Source: Trichobilharzia szidati
Taxonomy: Eukaryota; Platyhelminthes; Trematoda; Strigeidida; Schistosomatidae
Direction: 5' to 3'
Assembly (NCBI GenBank): GCA_944472155.2
Contig: OX235279.1
Span: 174,075,868 to 174,139,867 of the forward strand
Length of the DNA: 64,000 bases
The translations under genes were made by a program, and so were the position numbers. The notes beneath the pieces were generated by a model that was given only the letters and a program-made list of their open reading frames with translations, did not search any database and had not been told where the DNA came from. Numbering within the stretch: the stretch's first letter is position 1; each line of letters starts with the position of its first letter. This document shows, piece by piece, positions 10,050 through 19,630 of the stretch.

Positions 10050-10155
10050 AGTAAACTAGGTGAGGTTAAGGAGTTCATCTGCTAAGAATCGAACTTCAGC
10101 CTCCCTCGTGGTTGTTGATCATTCTACAACCAAACTACGGGTGCATTTAAATTGG
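10050..10155 (-). repeat. tRNA-like SINE fragment, third family
   Basis: The minus strand reads CGTAGTTTGGTTGTAGAATG, then GAAGTTCGATTCTTAGC, an A-box/B-box arrangement. It is not a functional tRNA by eye. Copy at about 29110-29215. Confidence 0.5.
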
Positions 10156-10439
10156 TACATGTACCAGAATAATCTACATATTGGAATCCCTCTATGAACA
10201 ATCTATTCAAGACACTGATACTTATTTGAATATTTCAGCTAACTTTGTAATTATTCCCCTGTCTCCCTTGACCTGTATGTCATCCGTCTAACATTTGCAT
10301 ACCTCCTTTTTTACCTCAACTCTTGTTTTATCCTTCTTTTTAGTGCTTCTCTCTACTGTTATGTGATAGTGTTGATTATAATGTGTATTTTCACAGCTGG
10401 AATTTTGTTTGAATGATGTCAAGGTTAAGCCATGAGGTG

Positions 10440-10865
10440 ACTGGTTGACCCTGGACCTTTAGTGGGAAACGTGGTTTGCTCCTTGTATTTCTTGCAGACA
10501 GTGCTTTGATACTAGCTTGCTGCGAGTATTCTGACTGATCCCCAAGTCGTTAATGCTTGTTTCTGGTGAACTAACTTCGCTGTTGTGTACTTATTTTGTA
10601 CGTGGACCATATAGCTACCGGACTGTTTTCTAAAAGTTGTTTTGTACTCTTGATATAACTTATTTTTCTTGAAGAGTGCCACACATTCTACCACATCAAA
10701 CCATTTTTTGGTGTTGCTGGAGTGTAATTTTAGACCGTAAATCCCTCGTAGAAGCTTGGAAAGCTCTATACAGGACAGAGCATCGGATGGCTTCCCGTGC
10801 TCGATCCCAAATACTTGGTTTTTGATTATTACAGTGTACGTCTTCCATGACTATGGCAATCAAAC
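10440..10865 (-). pseudogene. Unidentified coding-like repeat, frame broken
   Basis: Counterpart of the 115-codon minus-strand frame at 29574-29921. Here the frame is split near 10695, leaving a 60-codon piece that still reads VECVALFKKNKLYQEYKTT and TTWGSVRILAAS. A third, more diverged piece lies at 50455-50580. I do not recognise the protein. It abuts LINE-B copy 2 but runs on the other strand. Confidence 0.4.
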
Positions 10866-10869
10866 CTCT

Positions 10870-12045
10870 ACCTCAACTTCCTTCATAGACTTTGAGAAGG
10901 CCTTCGACAGACAGCGTTGACGGCGAAGTAATTTAGAAACCACTCAAGTACTACGGCGTGCCCCAAATATTCATCAACCTTATTCAACAGCTGTATGACA
11001 ACGGCACATGTCAAGTGATCCACAACGGAAAACTCAGCGAGGCGTTTGGAGTAAACACAGGAGTCAGTCAGACAAGACTGTTTATTATCACCAATGATAT
11101 TCCTAATTGTGGTGGGCTGGACTGGATTATGCGTCAGACAGTGGGAAACGAGCAGACAGGGAGATCCTGGACCGATGTGGAGAACCTAGAAGACCTGGAT
11201 TTCGAGCGTGGATGATTTATGTTTGATGTCACACAAAATCGAAGACTTACAAGCGAAAACCGACAAACTGGTCGAAGAAGCAGCCAGAGAAGACAGGACT
11301 CCAGGTGAACATAGACAAGACGGAGGTTATGAAAATAACCAACCAACAACAACAACAGCAGCAACATCCAGCGCCAATCACAGTCAACTCGTGGGATTTG
11401 AAAGAGGTTACTTCATTCACTCATCTAGGGAGCATTGTCTCAACTACAGGAGGAACGGACGAGGATGTCAAATCGAGAATCGGAAAGGCGAGAAACACAT
11501 TCATCAACCTGAAACCAATCTGGAAATCTTCGTCACTCAACTCAGCATCAACAACAAAGTGATTCGGATTTTCAATACAAACGTCAAGTCAGTCAGTTCT
11601 TCTATACGGATGGATCAGAAACTTGGCCAGTGGGTCACAAAGAATATTTCCAACAGCCTGTTGCAGACCTTTATCAACAACAGCTCTCTTCGTTCTATAC
11701 TCAAGATCCAATGGCCGGAAAGAATCACTAATAAGAAACTTTGGGAACAAACAAAGAAAGAACCAATCGACCAACAAATATGCAGGAGAAAGTGAAGATG
11801 GATTGGACACTCGCTGAGGAGGCCGTTGGGTGACATCGCGCGTCAGGCCATCACTCGAGTGGAACCCGAAAGGGAAGCGGTGAGTGGGACGTCCAAGGGT
11901 GACATGGAGGAGATTGTGTGAACAGGAACTGAAACAGTATGGATTAACATGGATGCAAGTGAAAAGTACAGCAGAAGACAGAAGCAATTGGAGACGTGTA
12001 GTTGAAGCCCTATGTTCCACTAGGAATACAAGGGAACAATAATAA
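10870..12045 (+). pseudogene. LINE-B copy 2: non-LTR reverse transcriptase, 5' truncated
   Basis: Plus-strand pieces of a LINE RT in order: FIDFEKAFDRQR at about 10886 (motif A), FINLIQQLYDNGTCQVIHNG, DWIMRQTVGNEQTG, EDLDFERG (motif C region, the ADD replaced), then VNIDKTEVMKI, a CAA/CAG tract giving a glutamine run, SFTHLGSIVSTTGGTDEDVK, SVLLYGWIRNL (ETW-type block) and a basic C-terminus WRRLCEQELKQYGLTW...WRRVVEALCSTRN. Several frameshifts separate these blocks, so the 195-codon open frame at 11208-11795 is mostly out of register. Endonuclease and N-terminal RT are missing. The tail ends with aataataaaaataataacc and then (TA)n. I place the family near RTE-type LINEs, without certainty about the clade. 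Confidence 0.7.
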
Positions 12046-12074
12046 AAATAATAACCTTTTATGACCATATGTAA

Positions 12075-12091
12075 TATATATATATATATCG
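12075..12091 (+). repeat. (TA)n microsatellite after the LINE-B tail
   Basis: atatatatatatat run following the LINE-B 3' end. A similar run lies at 31138-31154. Confidence 0.75.
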
Positions 12092-12099
12092 CACACATA

Positions 12100-12440
12100 A
12101 AAAGTAGTTAAATCTTACAGAACGACTTACAAATAGAAAGTGTACTGAGGCGAATGCCATAAACACTTTAGGTAACATCTGTTATGGAGTAAAAATAAAT
12201 CAACAAGAAAAAGTGAGAGGCAGTCGGGAGAAATGAACTAGTAATGATTACATCATAGGATAATTGCATTGTGATAAAAGCTTACAGTGATACAAATATC
12301 ACACACTTACTGATGACCCCTCAAAGACAATCGTTTTTCCCGCATACTCCTTTCACGCTGGTCACATAACTTTCCAACTTGACAGCAGTGTTTGTAAAAA
12401 GACCAAAGTTATCGAATAAATACCTTTCTAGACATTAAGT
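12100..12440 (+). repeat. PLE-F 5'-side repeat, terminal-repeat-like
   Basis: Contains acttactgatgacccctcaa, echoing the ctgatgacc block of other PLE terminal repeats, but it lacks the matching hairpin. Conserved in units 2 and 3. Confidence 0.4.
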
Positions 12441-12815
12441 CATGTCATCGTAATGTCATCTGTGAAGGTAAGTAAGCATCTCACCAACCGAGCGAAAGCT
12501 CTGAGTGGTACATTTGAAGACAAAAGTAATGAAATGAAACAAATAAAAGCATCGGTGGTGAATAAATATCCCATAGAATTCATTAGGAGCATCCCAAAAG
12601 CTCACAGTAGGGAGAAAACAGTAGTGAAACTACTGATTCTAACATAAATAAGAGATAATTTAAGCAACCAACGGTTTTACCGTTCATTTGGGGCCATCTG
12701 AAACCCTACTGATTAATCATAGGGAAGCAGGAATTAAGGTGGCATTTAGACTGACAAACTCATTCAGTGACAACCTCCGTGGGCTAAAAGACCCATTAAA
12801 TTTTTCAAATGAATG
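12441..12815 (+). pseudogene. Penelope-like element F: RT C-terminus and linker
   Basis: The frame at 12453-12647 reads KHLTNRAKALSGTFEDKSNE and NKYPIEFIRSI, the PLE block that follows the RT (compare NRAVALSS...LNNYP in PLE-A). After a stop, the plus strand continues at 12730-12800 with an AGI-type stretch and FRLTNSFSDNLRGLKDP, the linker just before the GIY-YIG domain. It is then cut off by the gag leader at about 12808. Unit 2 and 3 copies (31500-31870, 50941-51310) have the same structure. Confidence 0.7.
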
Positions 12816-12915
12816 GATACTGAACGAAGAATACTCTTTTCGATAACCTGCTCTTCATCATGCTCTACAGTTATATATACATTATAGTGAATGAATGAAT
12901 GAATGAATTGGTGTT
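12808..12915 (+). repeat. Leader repeat upstream of gag, with (GAAT)n
   Basis: Begins gaatggatactgaacgaaga and ends in atgaatgaatgaatgaattg, directly before the gag ATG. The same leader occurs at 23163, 44120 and 60346 without gag behind it. Its minus strand resembles part of a hammerhead ribozyme core in some copies. Confidence 0.5.
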
Positions 12916-13527
12916 ATGAACAACAATAACAACAACAATTCAACAAATTTGGTGGCGGGTTTGCTCAAGATGAACCCACTGCGTATAGAGAAACTAATGG
13001 AACAGCAGCTAAGAATGATGGAAATGCTTGCTGGTCTACAGATATCACGTCCTGTCGATTCATCTACAGCCAACGACAGCATTGGTAGTAGCATCTCAGA
13101 ATTCGTTTATGATCCAGATGCGAACGTCACTTTTGATACCTGGTTTCGCAGATATGAGGACCTATTTCGAGTAGACTTTGGGGATAAAGATAATGCCAGG
13201 AAAGTACGGCTTCTACTTCATAAATTGGGAGCAGATGAGCTAGATAAATACTGCAACTTAATTCTGCCACAGAAGCCCAGCGAAAGATCATTCGATGAAA
13301 CTGTCCATACCCTTCGTCATCAGTTTAGTGATCAGAGATCTTTATTCAACATTCGATATCATTGCATGAAACTAGTTCTGAACGAAAATGATGATATCCA
13401 TACTCAGTTGGGTATGGTCAATCGCACGTGTGAACGTTTTAAATTGAAATCGCTCTCAGAAGAACAGTTCAAGGTATTGATTTTCATTTGTGGTTTGCAG
13501 TCCCCCAAATTTGCTGACATATGCTAA
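12916..13527 (+). CDS. Gypsy-type retrotransposon Gag, N-terminal 203 residues
   Basis: Uninterrupted frame. The first ATG lies just after the leader and is followed by an asparagine run (residues 2-8). Residues 64-110 carry the most recognisable block: FVYDPDAN, FDTWFRRYEDLFRVDF (73-88) and RKVRLLLHKLG. The ending FKVLIFICGLQSPKFADI is also family-typical. I recognise this as the gag N-terminus of Gypsy/Ty3-type polyproteins of flatworms and nematodes (K02A2.6-like). Gag would coat the RNA in cytoplasmic particles. No zinc knuckle, protease, RT, RNase H or integrase follows: the frame stops at residue 204 where a tRNA-like SINE begins, so the rest appears lost. Units 2 and 3 carry a shared in-frame TGA after DKDDV, leaving this the only open copy. 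Confidence 0.7.
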   Translation: MNNNNNNNSTNLVAGLLKMNPLRIEKLMEQQLRMMEMLAGLQISRPVDSSTANDSIGSSISEFVYDPDANVTFDTWFRRYEDLFRVDFGDKDNARKVRLLLHKLGADELDKYCNLILPQKPSERSFDETVHTLRHQFSDQRSLFNIRYHCMKLVLNENDDIHTQLGMVNRTCERFKLKSLSEEQFKVLIFICGLQSPKFADIC

Positions 13528-13690
13528 CGGTCGCGCTATATCGTTAGAATTCATGGGCTGGCCTTTGGATCGGATTCCAGTGGTTTCATGGTTTGCCAGC
13601 TTACCTTGTAACCAGAAGGCTCTGGGATCGAACGCCGGTCGGTGCGTACTGCTGAAGAAATCCTATAAGCGAGCAACATTTAAGCTATTT
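13528..13690 (+). mobile_element. tRNA-like SINE, plus strand, interrupting gag
   Basis: Same family as 2715-2930 but on the opposite strand: gctatatcg, gaattcatgggctggcc, cttgtaaccagaaggctctggg, then atcgaacgccggtcggtgcgtac. It starts within a few bases of the gag stop, so its insertion probably truncated gag. Copies: 32587-32760, 52020-52190. Confidence 0.65.
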
Positions 13691-14882
13691 AAATAACATC
13701 GAATCAATAATGATAATGTTGATAGCATCAACATAAAGTAAGCTGAATGTCAGAGATTTACTGATTGATTCTGAATATTTTACCACAAGCCGTGGTGGCA
13801 CTTGCAGCTTCACAAAATATTTTCGTATTTTCAATGGAACTTCACTTGAATCGATGTAATTCGCAAACAAAGAATCCGAATCTATGTATAATGCTTTCAT
13901 TCAAATAGGTGGCCAGAATTCCAACAGTTTGAAGTGATTCAGCCCTCTGAAGTGAATTAAACCTGCTAAACTTCTGCTGATGCCTTCATCTTAAGGTCTC
14001 ATGAGAAGGTTTTCTAGTTTTTAGGTCATTTGATTAATGTGTTGCCAGTACAACTGGTGGTGATCAGTAGTGGTGGCTTGCAACTACTCATATCTACTCA
14101 TCAGTAGTATATATACATCATCTTGCGAAAAACTGTGGTTATATGAAAAGTGAGATAAAGTAAAACAAAATAATCTTCATCAGATTTCTCTACCCATTGA
14201 AAATGTATAGCTGTAAGAAAACAAAACAATAACGTCAATATAGCACTGTTGACTCAGACTGGTAGCAGAGAAACGCATTTCTTCACTGCACATCATATAT
14301 ATTTTCGGGGTTTTAGAATGATGTCTCAGCACGGATATAAACGGATTTGTTTGTATTAATATCTTAAAAGCTGACTGCATAACTAACTGACCAACTGACG
14401 GCTTTACTCCTGCATTCAAGATAAGCATCATTTATTATGTGTAACCGCCCAAAATGTCACATTTCATGTGAGACTAATTCTAAGTACAATGAATTTATCA
14501 CTATGTAACGTCTTTTCTAATAACGTATATTACAGTAGGCTGATGACAGTTAGTTTACAATAACAATCAGTCATTGTATCATACAAGCCGACAAAACGTC
14601 ATCTGAATTAAGTCGTTTAGTAGTACGGTACAAAATGATTTTGAAGTATATTTTTTTAACTGTTGTGTTGAATCACTCACTCCATGGTATCATTCAGAGA
14701 ACTCATGCAAGCCAAAGAAACACTGGGCGTCTGGTTCGTTCTTTGTCTGGGACTGTCTCTCTCTTCTGAAGTACTCATTCAGGCTTCCAGAGATGATGAA
14801 ATAATCCAGGACGGATAGCAATCAATTCCAAATTCTGCCAATTGACGTTACAGATAGCAGCAACCTGGCAAGCGCCAACTAG
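13691..14882. other. Non-coding spacer
   Basis: About 1.2 kb, conserved in units 2 and 3. Minus frames of 71 and 83 codons show no family resemblance and are not kept intact in every unit. This is the site of the unit-2 CR1 insertion (near 14685) and, at its left edge, of the unit-3 foldback insertion (near 13715). Confidence 0.5.
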
Positions 14883-15113
14883 TCACCACTTGTAAATGAA
14901 CTTCGAAAACTCCATCTTGTAGTCATTTACTAAGTGAGCATATTCGCTTGCAGTTACAGACTTTTCTGGCATTAAGAAGTGTAAGATTTCAACTACAGTC
15001 AGAACCATGAACCAGAATATAAGACTGTAAGTATCCAAATCAAAGATTTTGCACATTTCGTGGAATAATTTCACCGTCCAGTCATACGGAATCATTATAA
15101 AATTATTTAACAA
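14883..15113 (-). other. Unidentified 76-codon frame with a hydrophobic segment
   Basis: Minus-strand frame starting MLNNFIMIPYDWTVKLFHEM, with a hydrophobic stretch LIFWFMVLTVVEILHFL at about residues 31-47 and a charged tail ending KFIYKW. Unit 3 keeps it open at the same length with a handful of substitutions (53636-53866). In unit 2 only the C-terminal part remains (about 37178-37295). It sits between spacer DNA and an inverted scrap of PLE terminal repeat. A ttacag before the hydrophobic part could be a splice acceptor. I cannot assign a function; it may be a captured exon or chance. Confidence 0.3.
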
Positions 15114-15500
15114 GTAGTCTTATCTATAATGGAGTTATACTCTACCACCACAGTGCCCAAGTTTTATACTTATATCAATAGTCTTAGCGTGTTTGAAAAA
15201 CAAGAAGGAGAATTTTCCGAATGTTTCGCTATGCAAACCGCAGAGAATTCAACAAAATTACTCAGATTTTATTAAATATCCCAATAGTGCATAATTGAAA
15301 GTGAACTCGTTGGGCGAAATCCGAGTAATTTCACTGAAGAAGAGGCGACTTGCACAGTTAAACATTCCGAAAAATCTTGTTTTCATTTTTTGATCATGCT
15401 TATAATATACTTAAATTGATTTACAATAGAATATAAGATTCTTGTGCCACCTCCATTGCACGTAAATTCACAAATGCAGTGGGAATTGCTATCAGCATGG
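15114..15500. repeat. Inverted scrap of PLE terminal repeat and spacer
   Basis: 15114-15175 is an inverted match to the start of the terminal repeat at 1095-1150 (tctataatggagttatactctacc, then ttatatcaata). The rest shows no feature. Deleted in unit 2, present in unit 3 (53867-54260). Confidence 0.45.
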
Positions 15501-15760
15501 TAATTCCATATTAGTTTGTTTATTAGACGTATCACACAGTGAAGGAACAGTATTATTTACTGGATAACAATGTTTCGAACAAAATTTATTGTGGTTCATA
15601 ATCAATTCATCAATTGTAATCACACGACTTCGAAACTTGAGTTTTTTAGTTTTCTTTGTCTTCTGCTATTTGTCGTCGTTGGGGTAGTAGAATTTTCCAG
15701 ATATCTGTGTGGACAGGTGTTGAATCATTCCTATTACACATATTCTCTCTCAGTTGATTC
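15501..15760 (-). repeat. PLE-B terminal repeat with hairpin
   Basis: Contains the diverged hairpin at 15572-15603; the minus strand reads gattatgaacc...gttcgaaac, so GAAC pairs with GTTC. Upstream tcacacagtgaaggaacagt echoes the tcacacagtgttacacagt of the PLE-A repeat. Copies: 37385-37640, 54270-54510. Confidence 0.6.
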
Positions 15761-15829
15761 GATTAACAAAGCTTCTGTTATCAATCTCTCCCTCCACCCT
15801 GTGACATTAGATTTTAAAATTGTCATTTT

Positions 15830-16075
15830 ATCCCATCCATCCTATTGTATGGTTGTGTGTAATTGCATGTAGTGAGTGGAATAGCTGAATTATTCTCTAG
15901 ATTTCTTATCTTATTTGGGTCAACCAATCTAGATTTTGCTATTGGTTTTTATGTTCGGCTAGTCTGACTTCCCCTGTTCTACTAGTTTGATCTATGTATT
16001 TGACCTGACAATCATTCCAGCAGGGTATTAGATAAACTAAATTGTTTTGTTTCAAAGGCTCCACAGGATTTATCC
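15830..16075 (-). pseudogene. PLE-B GIY-YIG endonuclease fragment
   Basis: The minus strand reads KQNNLVYLIPCWNDCQVKYI, then DQTSRTGEVRLAEHK, the start of the GIY-YIG endonuclease typical of Penelope-like elements (a Y-I pair, a Cys-x3-Cys motif, and R and H/E residues at the usual spacing). This nuclease nicks target DNA for priming. A frameshift follows EHKN; the copies at 37688-37939 and 54576-54815 read further. About 60 bases of non-coding or frameshifted sequence separate it from the RT part. Confidence 0.7.
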
Positions 16076-16133
16076 TCTAACCGACAAAGCTTGTTTCTAA
16101 TTGAGTTTGTGGGGAGTTTGAATGCCAGCCACT

Positions 16134-16880
16134 TTAATTCCTGCCAGCATTGTTAAGAATTCTGCGTAAGGTGGTTTCCGAGGTTCCTTCCTTGTATGGA
16201 ATTACTACTGATGATTTAGATTCCTTACTGTTAATGTTGTCTTGCGCATATTTGACATGCATGTCGTCATTAATATTATTATTGTCACTATCGATACTAT
16301 CATTATTTATTTGATTTTTACGTTTGTTTACATATTTCCTGACTAATTTATCCGGGTAATTATTAAGTTTCAAGGCTTCTTTTATGTGTATCAGTTCCTG
16401 TTTTAGATTTTCTTTGGTACTACTTAATTTTTGTGCTCTGTCACTTAAACATTTCACCAATCCTATTTTTACTGACATAGGATGGGATGATCGAAAGTCT
16501 AAATATCTGTTTGAGTGTGTGGGTTTCCTGTAAATACTAGTGTTTAACTTCTCATCTTCTTTCCTTTTTACCGTGCAATCTAACATTAGAAGCTGCCGTT
16601 CCTGACTTTCCAATTCATAAGTGAATTGAATTGCCTCTACCTTGGAGTTGATGTGTTCAAAGAATCTATCGAAATCTTGTGTTCTAAGTACAGTGAATGT
16701 ACCATCTATATACCTCCAACATACTTTTGGGGTGGGACTGAACGTTTCAATCGCTATGTTTTCCCACCTATCCATGAATATATCTGCTACAACCGGGGAT
16801 ATTGGTGATCCCATGGCAACTACCTCAGTTTTTTTGTATATTTTCCCTTGGAATTTAAATACTGACGGTGGAGTCAGTCT
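16134..16880 (-). pseudogene. PLE-B reverse transcriptase, C-terminal part, catalytic Asp lost
   Basis: Longest PLE frame in the window (226 codons from Met). It starts at GSPISPVVADIFMD (RT motif B region), and an upstream PPSVFKFQGKIYKKT stretch without a Met belongs to the same protein. The catalytic box reads WRYIDGTF where the family has Y-x-D-D, so the second aspartate is Gly. MLDCTVKRK and YRKPTHSNRYLDFRSSHP follow, then SDRAQKLSS...LKLNNYPDKLVRK, an Asn/Asp-rich linker, and SSVVIPYKEGTSETTLRRIL. The first half of the RT is absent; at 16880 the sequence changes to PLE-D. Without the DD pair the enzyme would be dead even if expressed. Confidence 0.8.
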
Positions 16881-16889
16881 TTTTTGCTA

Positions 16890-17240
16890 TACTTTAGGAT
16901 GAATCCCCTTGGATATCCACTTCCCCATAGGCATTTCTCAATAAATCTTTATTCTTCTTCCGCCTTATTGAGCGAAAACAACTTCCTGACTCTGTCGTAC
17001 AATGTTCCCTGTAAATGACTCTTACAGTTTATGAGGCAGAAGTTGTTATAATGAAGATAATATCCGGCCAAGGTTCCTTCTCTATAGAGGGACTTTCGAC
17101 AGTACCATAGTTTCTTCTTTTCACATTAAGAACCGGGGAACTGAACTCATCGTTATATTCATATTCTATGATGAATTTAATGATATGACGGTGGATAACA
17201 CTGTGACGGTCAAGTAATAAAGATGCCTGACCCACATAAT
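16890..17240 (-). pseudogene. Penelope-like element D: short RT C-terminal fragment
   Basis: Read across frames, the minus strand gives YYLHYNNFCLINCKSHLQGT and then LYDRVRKLFSLNKAEEE, ending in GYPRGFI. This is the same domain as the KPTH...DRA...NNYP block of the other PLEs but from another family. A 68-codon frame upstream (17029-17235) has no match I know. Copies: 38755-39105, 55640-55990. Confidence 0.5.
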
Positions 17241-17640
17241 TATAAGTCGTCTACGTGTGATTTGATGACCAGGAACATTGAAGGAAATACTGCAAATGTT
17301 GCCTAGGAGGACAGGGAAACATATTTAAACTGCATGTGAGTGGAAATGAATGTCGAAAACATAAAAAAGCCATGGTAAAGAAGAAGGCGTAACACAGTCA
17401 ACAAAATGTTCTGTCAGAACAGCCACTTTCTATGAATCACACAGTCTTATTAATAGACAACTGGGAATTCATATAAAAAACCAATCAAACATACTGTTAT
17501 TTATATTCTTGAAAATTTTCTCACGCAATGCAAAGAATAATTTAGAAGGACACGCACAAGTACAGATTGACAGGAACATAAGTTGGTATTCAGAAGTAGT
17601 CACAAGAAACGACATAGGTGACACTATCGGTGTATGTCCA
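17241..17640. other. Non-coding spacer
   Basis: No feature recognised. Conserved in units 2 and 3. Confidence 0.5.
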
Positions 17641-18080
17641 CCACAGAAATTGTAGGTTCAACTTCAGATTGACTGATGTGGAAGTGGCTTTAGTTTGCGC
17701 GACTAAGAAGTTAGAGAAGTACCTGCTTATTGAAATTCATTCATAGCAATGTAGTTCACAAGAAAGCTATATTTATCCAGCTCATCTTCGGAGGAGATGA
17801 TCTGCCACATCGAATAGACAAGATATTAAGTGTAACAATAGATAAACTTCTTCCCGTCTGCATCACGTGTCATGCATTTTGTCAATCGAAAGGGGACGAG
17901 TACCCATCAGAAATCATTTCTAAATGTTACGTGCCAGGGTTACTACATCAAAACCACGCAAAGGTGGACATCCATTCGCCTCTCCGAACATATGCCAAAA
18001 GCCAGAGACTATAAGAACCGTTGGCTGACATCAAATCGAATGGTGACACACAGTGGAGATCCCAACTGCATTTGAGATTA
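17641..18080 (+). pseudogene. Penelope-like element E: linker and GIY-YIG endonuclease remnant
   Basis: The plus strand carries QLIFGGDDLPHRIDKILSVT, then a Cys-containing stretch and SKGDEYPSEIISKC, which I match to the PLE linker. In the next frame, at about 17960-18000, RWTSIRLSEHMPKARDY corresponds to the R...EH-P part of the GIY-YIG nuclease. A frameshift near 17940 splits the two. It lies opposite in strand to PLE-B and PLE-D. Copies: 39508-39945 and 56392-56830. Confidence 0.6.
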
Positions 18081-18179
18081 TGAAAAATCAGAGATATCCA
18101 ATTTAGCTTCATTTTTCTGAATCTGTTACCAATAAGCGACTTTGAAACCGAAAATATGAATTATTGATAAAAGTATAAA

Positions 18180-19606
18180 ACTTGAGCTCAATATTACTGC
18201 GCAGATTAAGTGGTGCTCGGGAGGCACAAACACGAGAAAACCAGGCAGGTTTTAGGCCAGGAAGAGGGTGTATTGATCATATCTTCACCCTTCGACAGAT
18301 TCTAGAACATAGGCATTCCTACCGGCGTCCGACAATCATTATATTTCTTGACCTAAAGACGGAATTCGATTCTGTCGACCGAGAGGTTCTCTGGCGATGC
18401 TTGACTGTAAAGGGAATCCCGAGAAAATACATTGCACTGATTAAGGCACTCTACTCGTACTCATGCCATCAGCCAGGTGAGGGCTTATGGCGAGTTGTCA
18501 TCTGAAGTGGTGACGACTAGTGGCGTCCGTCAAGGATGCCCATTATCCACATTCCTATTCAATTTCATCACAGACGTACTAATGGACTTAACCCTAACAC
18601 ACTTCAGCGACTCAGGGATTGACTTGCTACCAGGGAATAATCTCGTTGACTTAGAATATGCAGACGATATAGTCCTTCTAGGCGAGGAATGTAAGATGAT
18701 GCTGCAGGATTGGACTACATCGACCCCTAGATTAGAAATAGGAAGTGAAGTGGTAGAGCACGTTGACCGCTTCACTTACTTGGGAAGTACCATAAGCCAG
18801 TGAAAACGGGTTGATCTCCGACGAAATCTCAGCACGAATACAGAGGGCTAGTTTCGCATATGCCAGTTTACGCCGTCTCTGGCGTAGACGCGATATCGGA
18901 CTATCGACCAAAGGGCGTGTGTACTGCTCAACAATCCGCTCCGTTCTCCTTTATGGCTGGCTGTGAGACCTGGCCATTGAGATTAGCTGTCTTCGATCAT
19001 AGGTGTCTGCGTTCTATCTCCCGTGTGAAGTGGTATGATAACGTGAGCAATATTGAGGTAAGGCATCGGTCGAGTGCTAGGTAAGGAGGGAAGGGGAAAT
19101 CAATCGACGAGGCTGTGAAATTACATCGACTGAGATGGTTAGGACATGTGTTACGTATGCCTAGCAATTCATCCCCTTCCTCAACGGGCAACGTTAGTCA
19201 GCTGACATAGGACTGGTCAGGCTGGAAAAGAGCTAGCTAGCGGCGGTCAAACCAAAACATGGCACCAGTCAATGAAATCTACAACAGTTAGTCTAGGCCA
19301 CGTAGGAAGGTGTAGACTGCTGTCTCGTTGGGGTCCTCGGGACGGTAAAAACCAATGGTTGGAAACAATTGGTGACATGGCTCAAAATCGTTCTCAATGA
19401 CTGGCGCAGATGCATCCACTCCTTGTCACTTGTGATTTCCAATGAAACTGTTTTGTTCTTCGATATTACTATTCCTTTGTCTCACACCTCTGTTTACTGT
19501 CTCTAATATGCATTTCTCCTACTTTCTTCTCTTGCTTTGTGTGCTACATGGAGGGAGTGTGGCGACTTGAACTGCCGCACATACGTGCAAAGTTCTATGT
19601 CGAAAA
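18180..19606 (+). pseudogene. RTE-type LINE reverse transcriptase, 5' truncated and frameshifted
   Basis: The plus strand has RENQAGFRPGRGCIDHIFTL, FLDLKTEFDSVDREVLWRC (motif A), SGVRQGCPLSTFLFNF (motif B) and LEYADDIVLLGE (motif C with the DD pair). These are followed directly by CKMMLQDW, IGSEVVEHVDRFTYLGS and a C-terminus running across the unit boundary. The block that normally separates motif C from the CK-LLQDW segment (roughly 40-50 residues in relatives I remember) is missing in every copy here. Frameshifts occur near 18480 and after 18805. The endonuclease and first RT motifs are absent. The element ends at the CCGA run at 19607. Confidence 0.8.
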
Positions 19607-19630
19607 CCGACCGACCGACCGACCGACCGG
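19607..19630 (+). repeat. (CCGA)n microsatellite
   Basis: Six CCGA-type steps, one more than at 395-414. Confidence 0.9.

Larger units (their letters stand above)
1..19212 (+). repeat. Composite tandem repeat, unit 1
   Basis: First of about 3.3 head-to-tail copies of a composite repeat. Its opening bases (ggtcaggctggaaaagagct) recur near 19215 and 57975, and the neighbouring ggcggtcaaacc block recurs at 40953. The spacing to unit 2 drifts from about 19216 in the left part to about 19059 at the gag, then jumps to about 21867 after the unit-2 CR1 insertion. Features found only in this unit are an inverted PLE terminal repeat at 3640-3895 and a deletion of the exon-like block near 6940. It shares with unit 4 the longer form of the LINE-B locus at 4660-5900. 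The boundary is an arbitrary phase choice. Confidence 0.93.

Noticed and set aside
11208..11795. 195-codon frame in LINE-B copy 2
   Set aside because: Most of it is in the wrong frame relative to the RT blocks. The real LINE-B protein reads through the neighbouring frames, so I annotated the element, not this frame.
12300..12325. Canonical hammerhead ribozyme at ctgatgacccc
   Set aside because: CTGATGA is present, but no GAAA with a pairing helix follows at the right distance on that strand.
16626..16902. Plus-strand frames opposite the PLE-B RT, also at 38466-38769 and 55393-55653
   Set aside because: Shadows of the minus-strand RT; they persist because the RT region has few stops on the opposite strand.
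18590..18605. Interstitial telomere repeat (taaccctaacac)
   Set aside because: It is inside the RTE RT coding sequence (the DLTLTHF stretch) and is not repeated.
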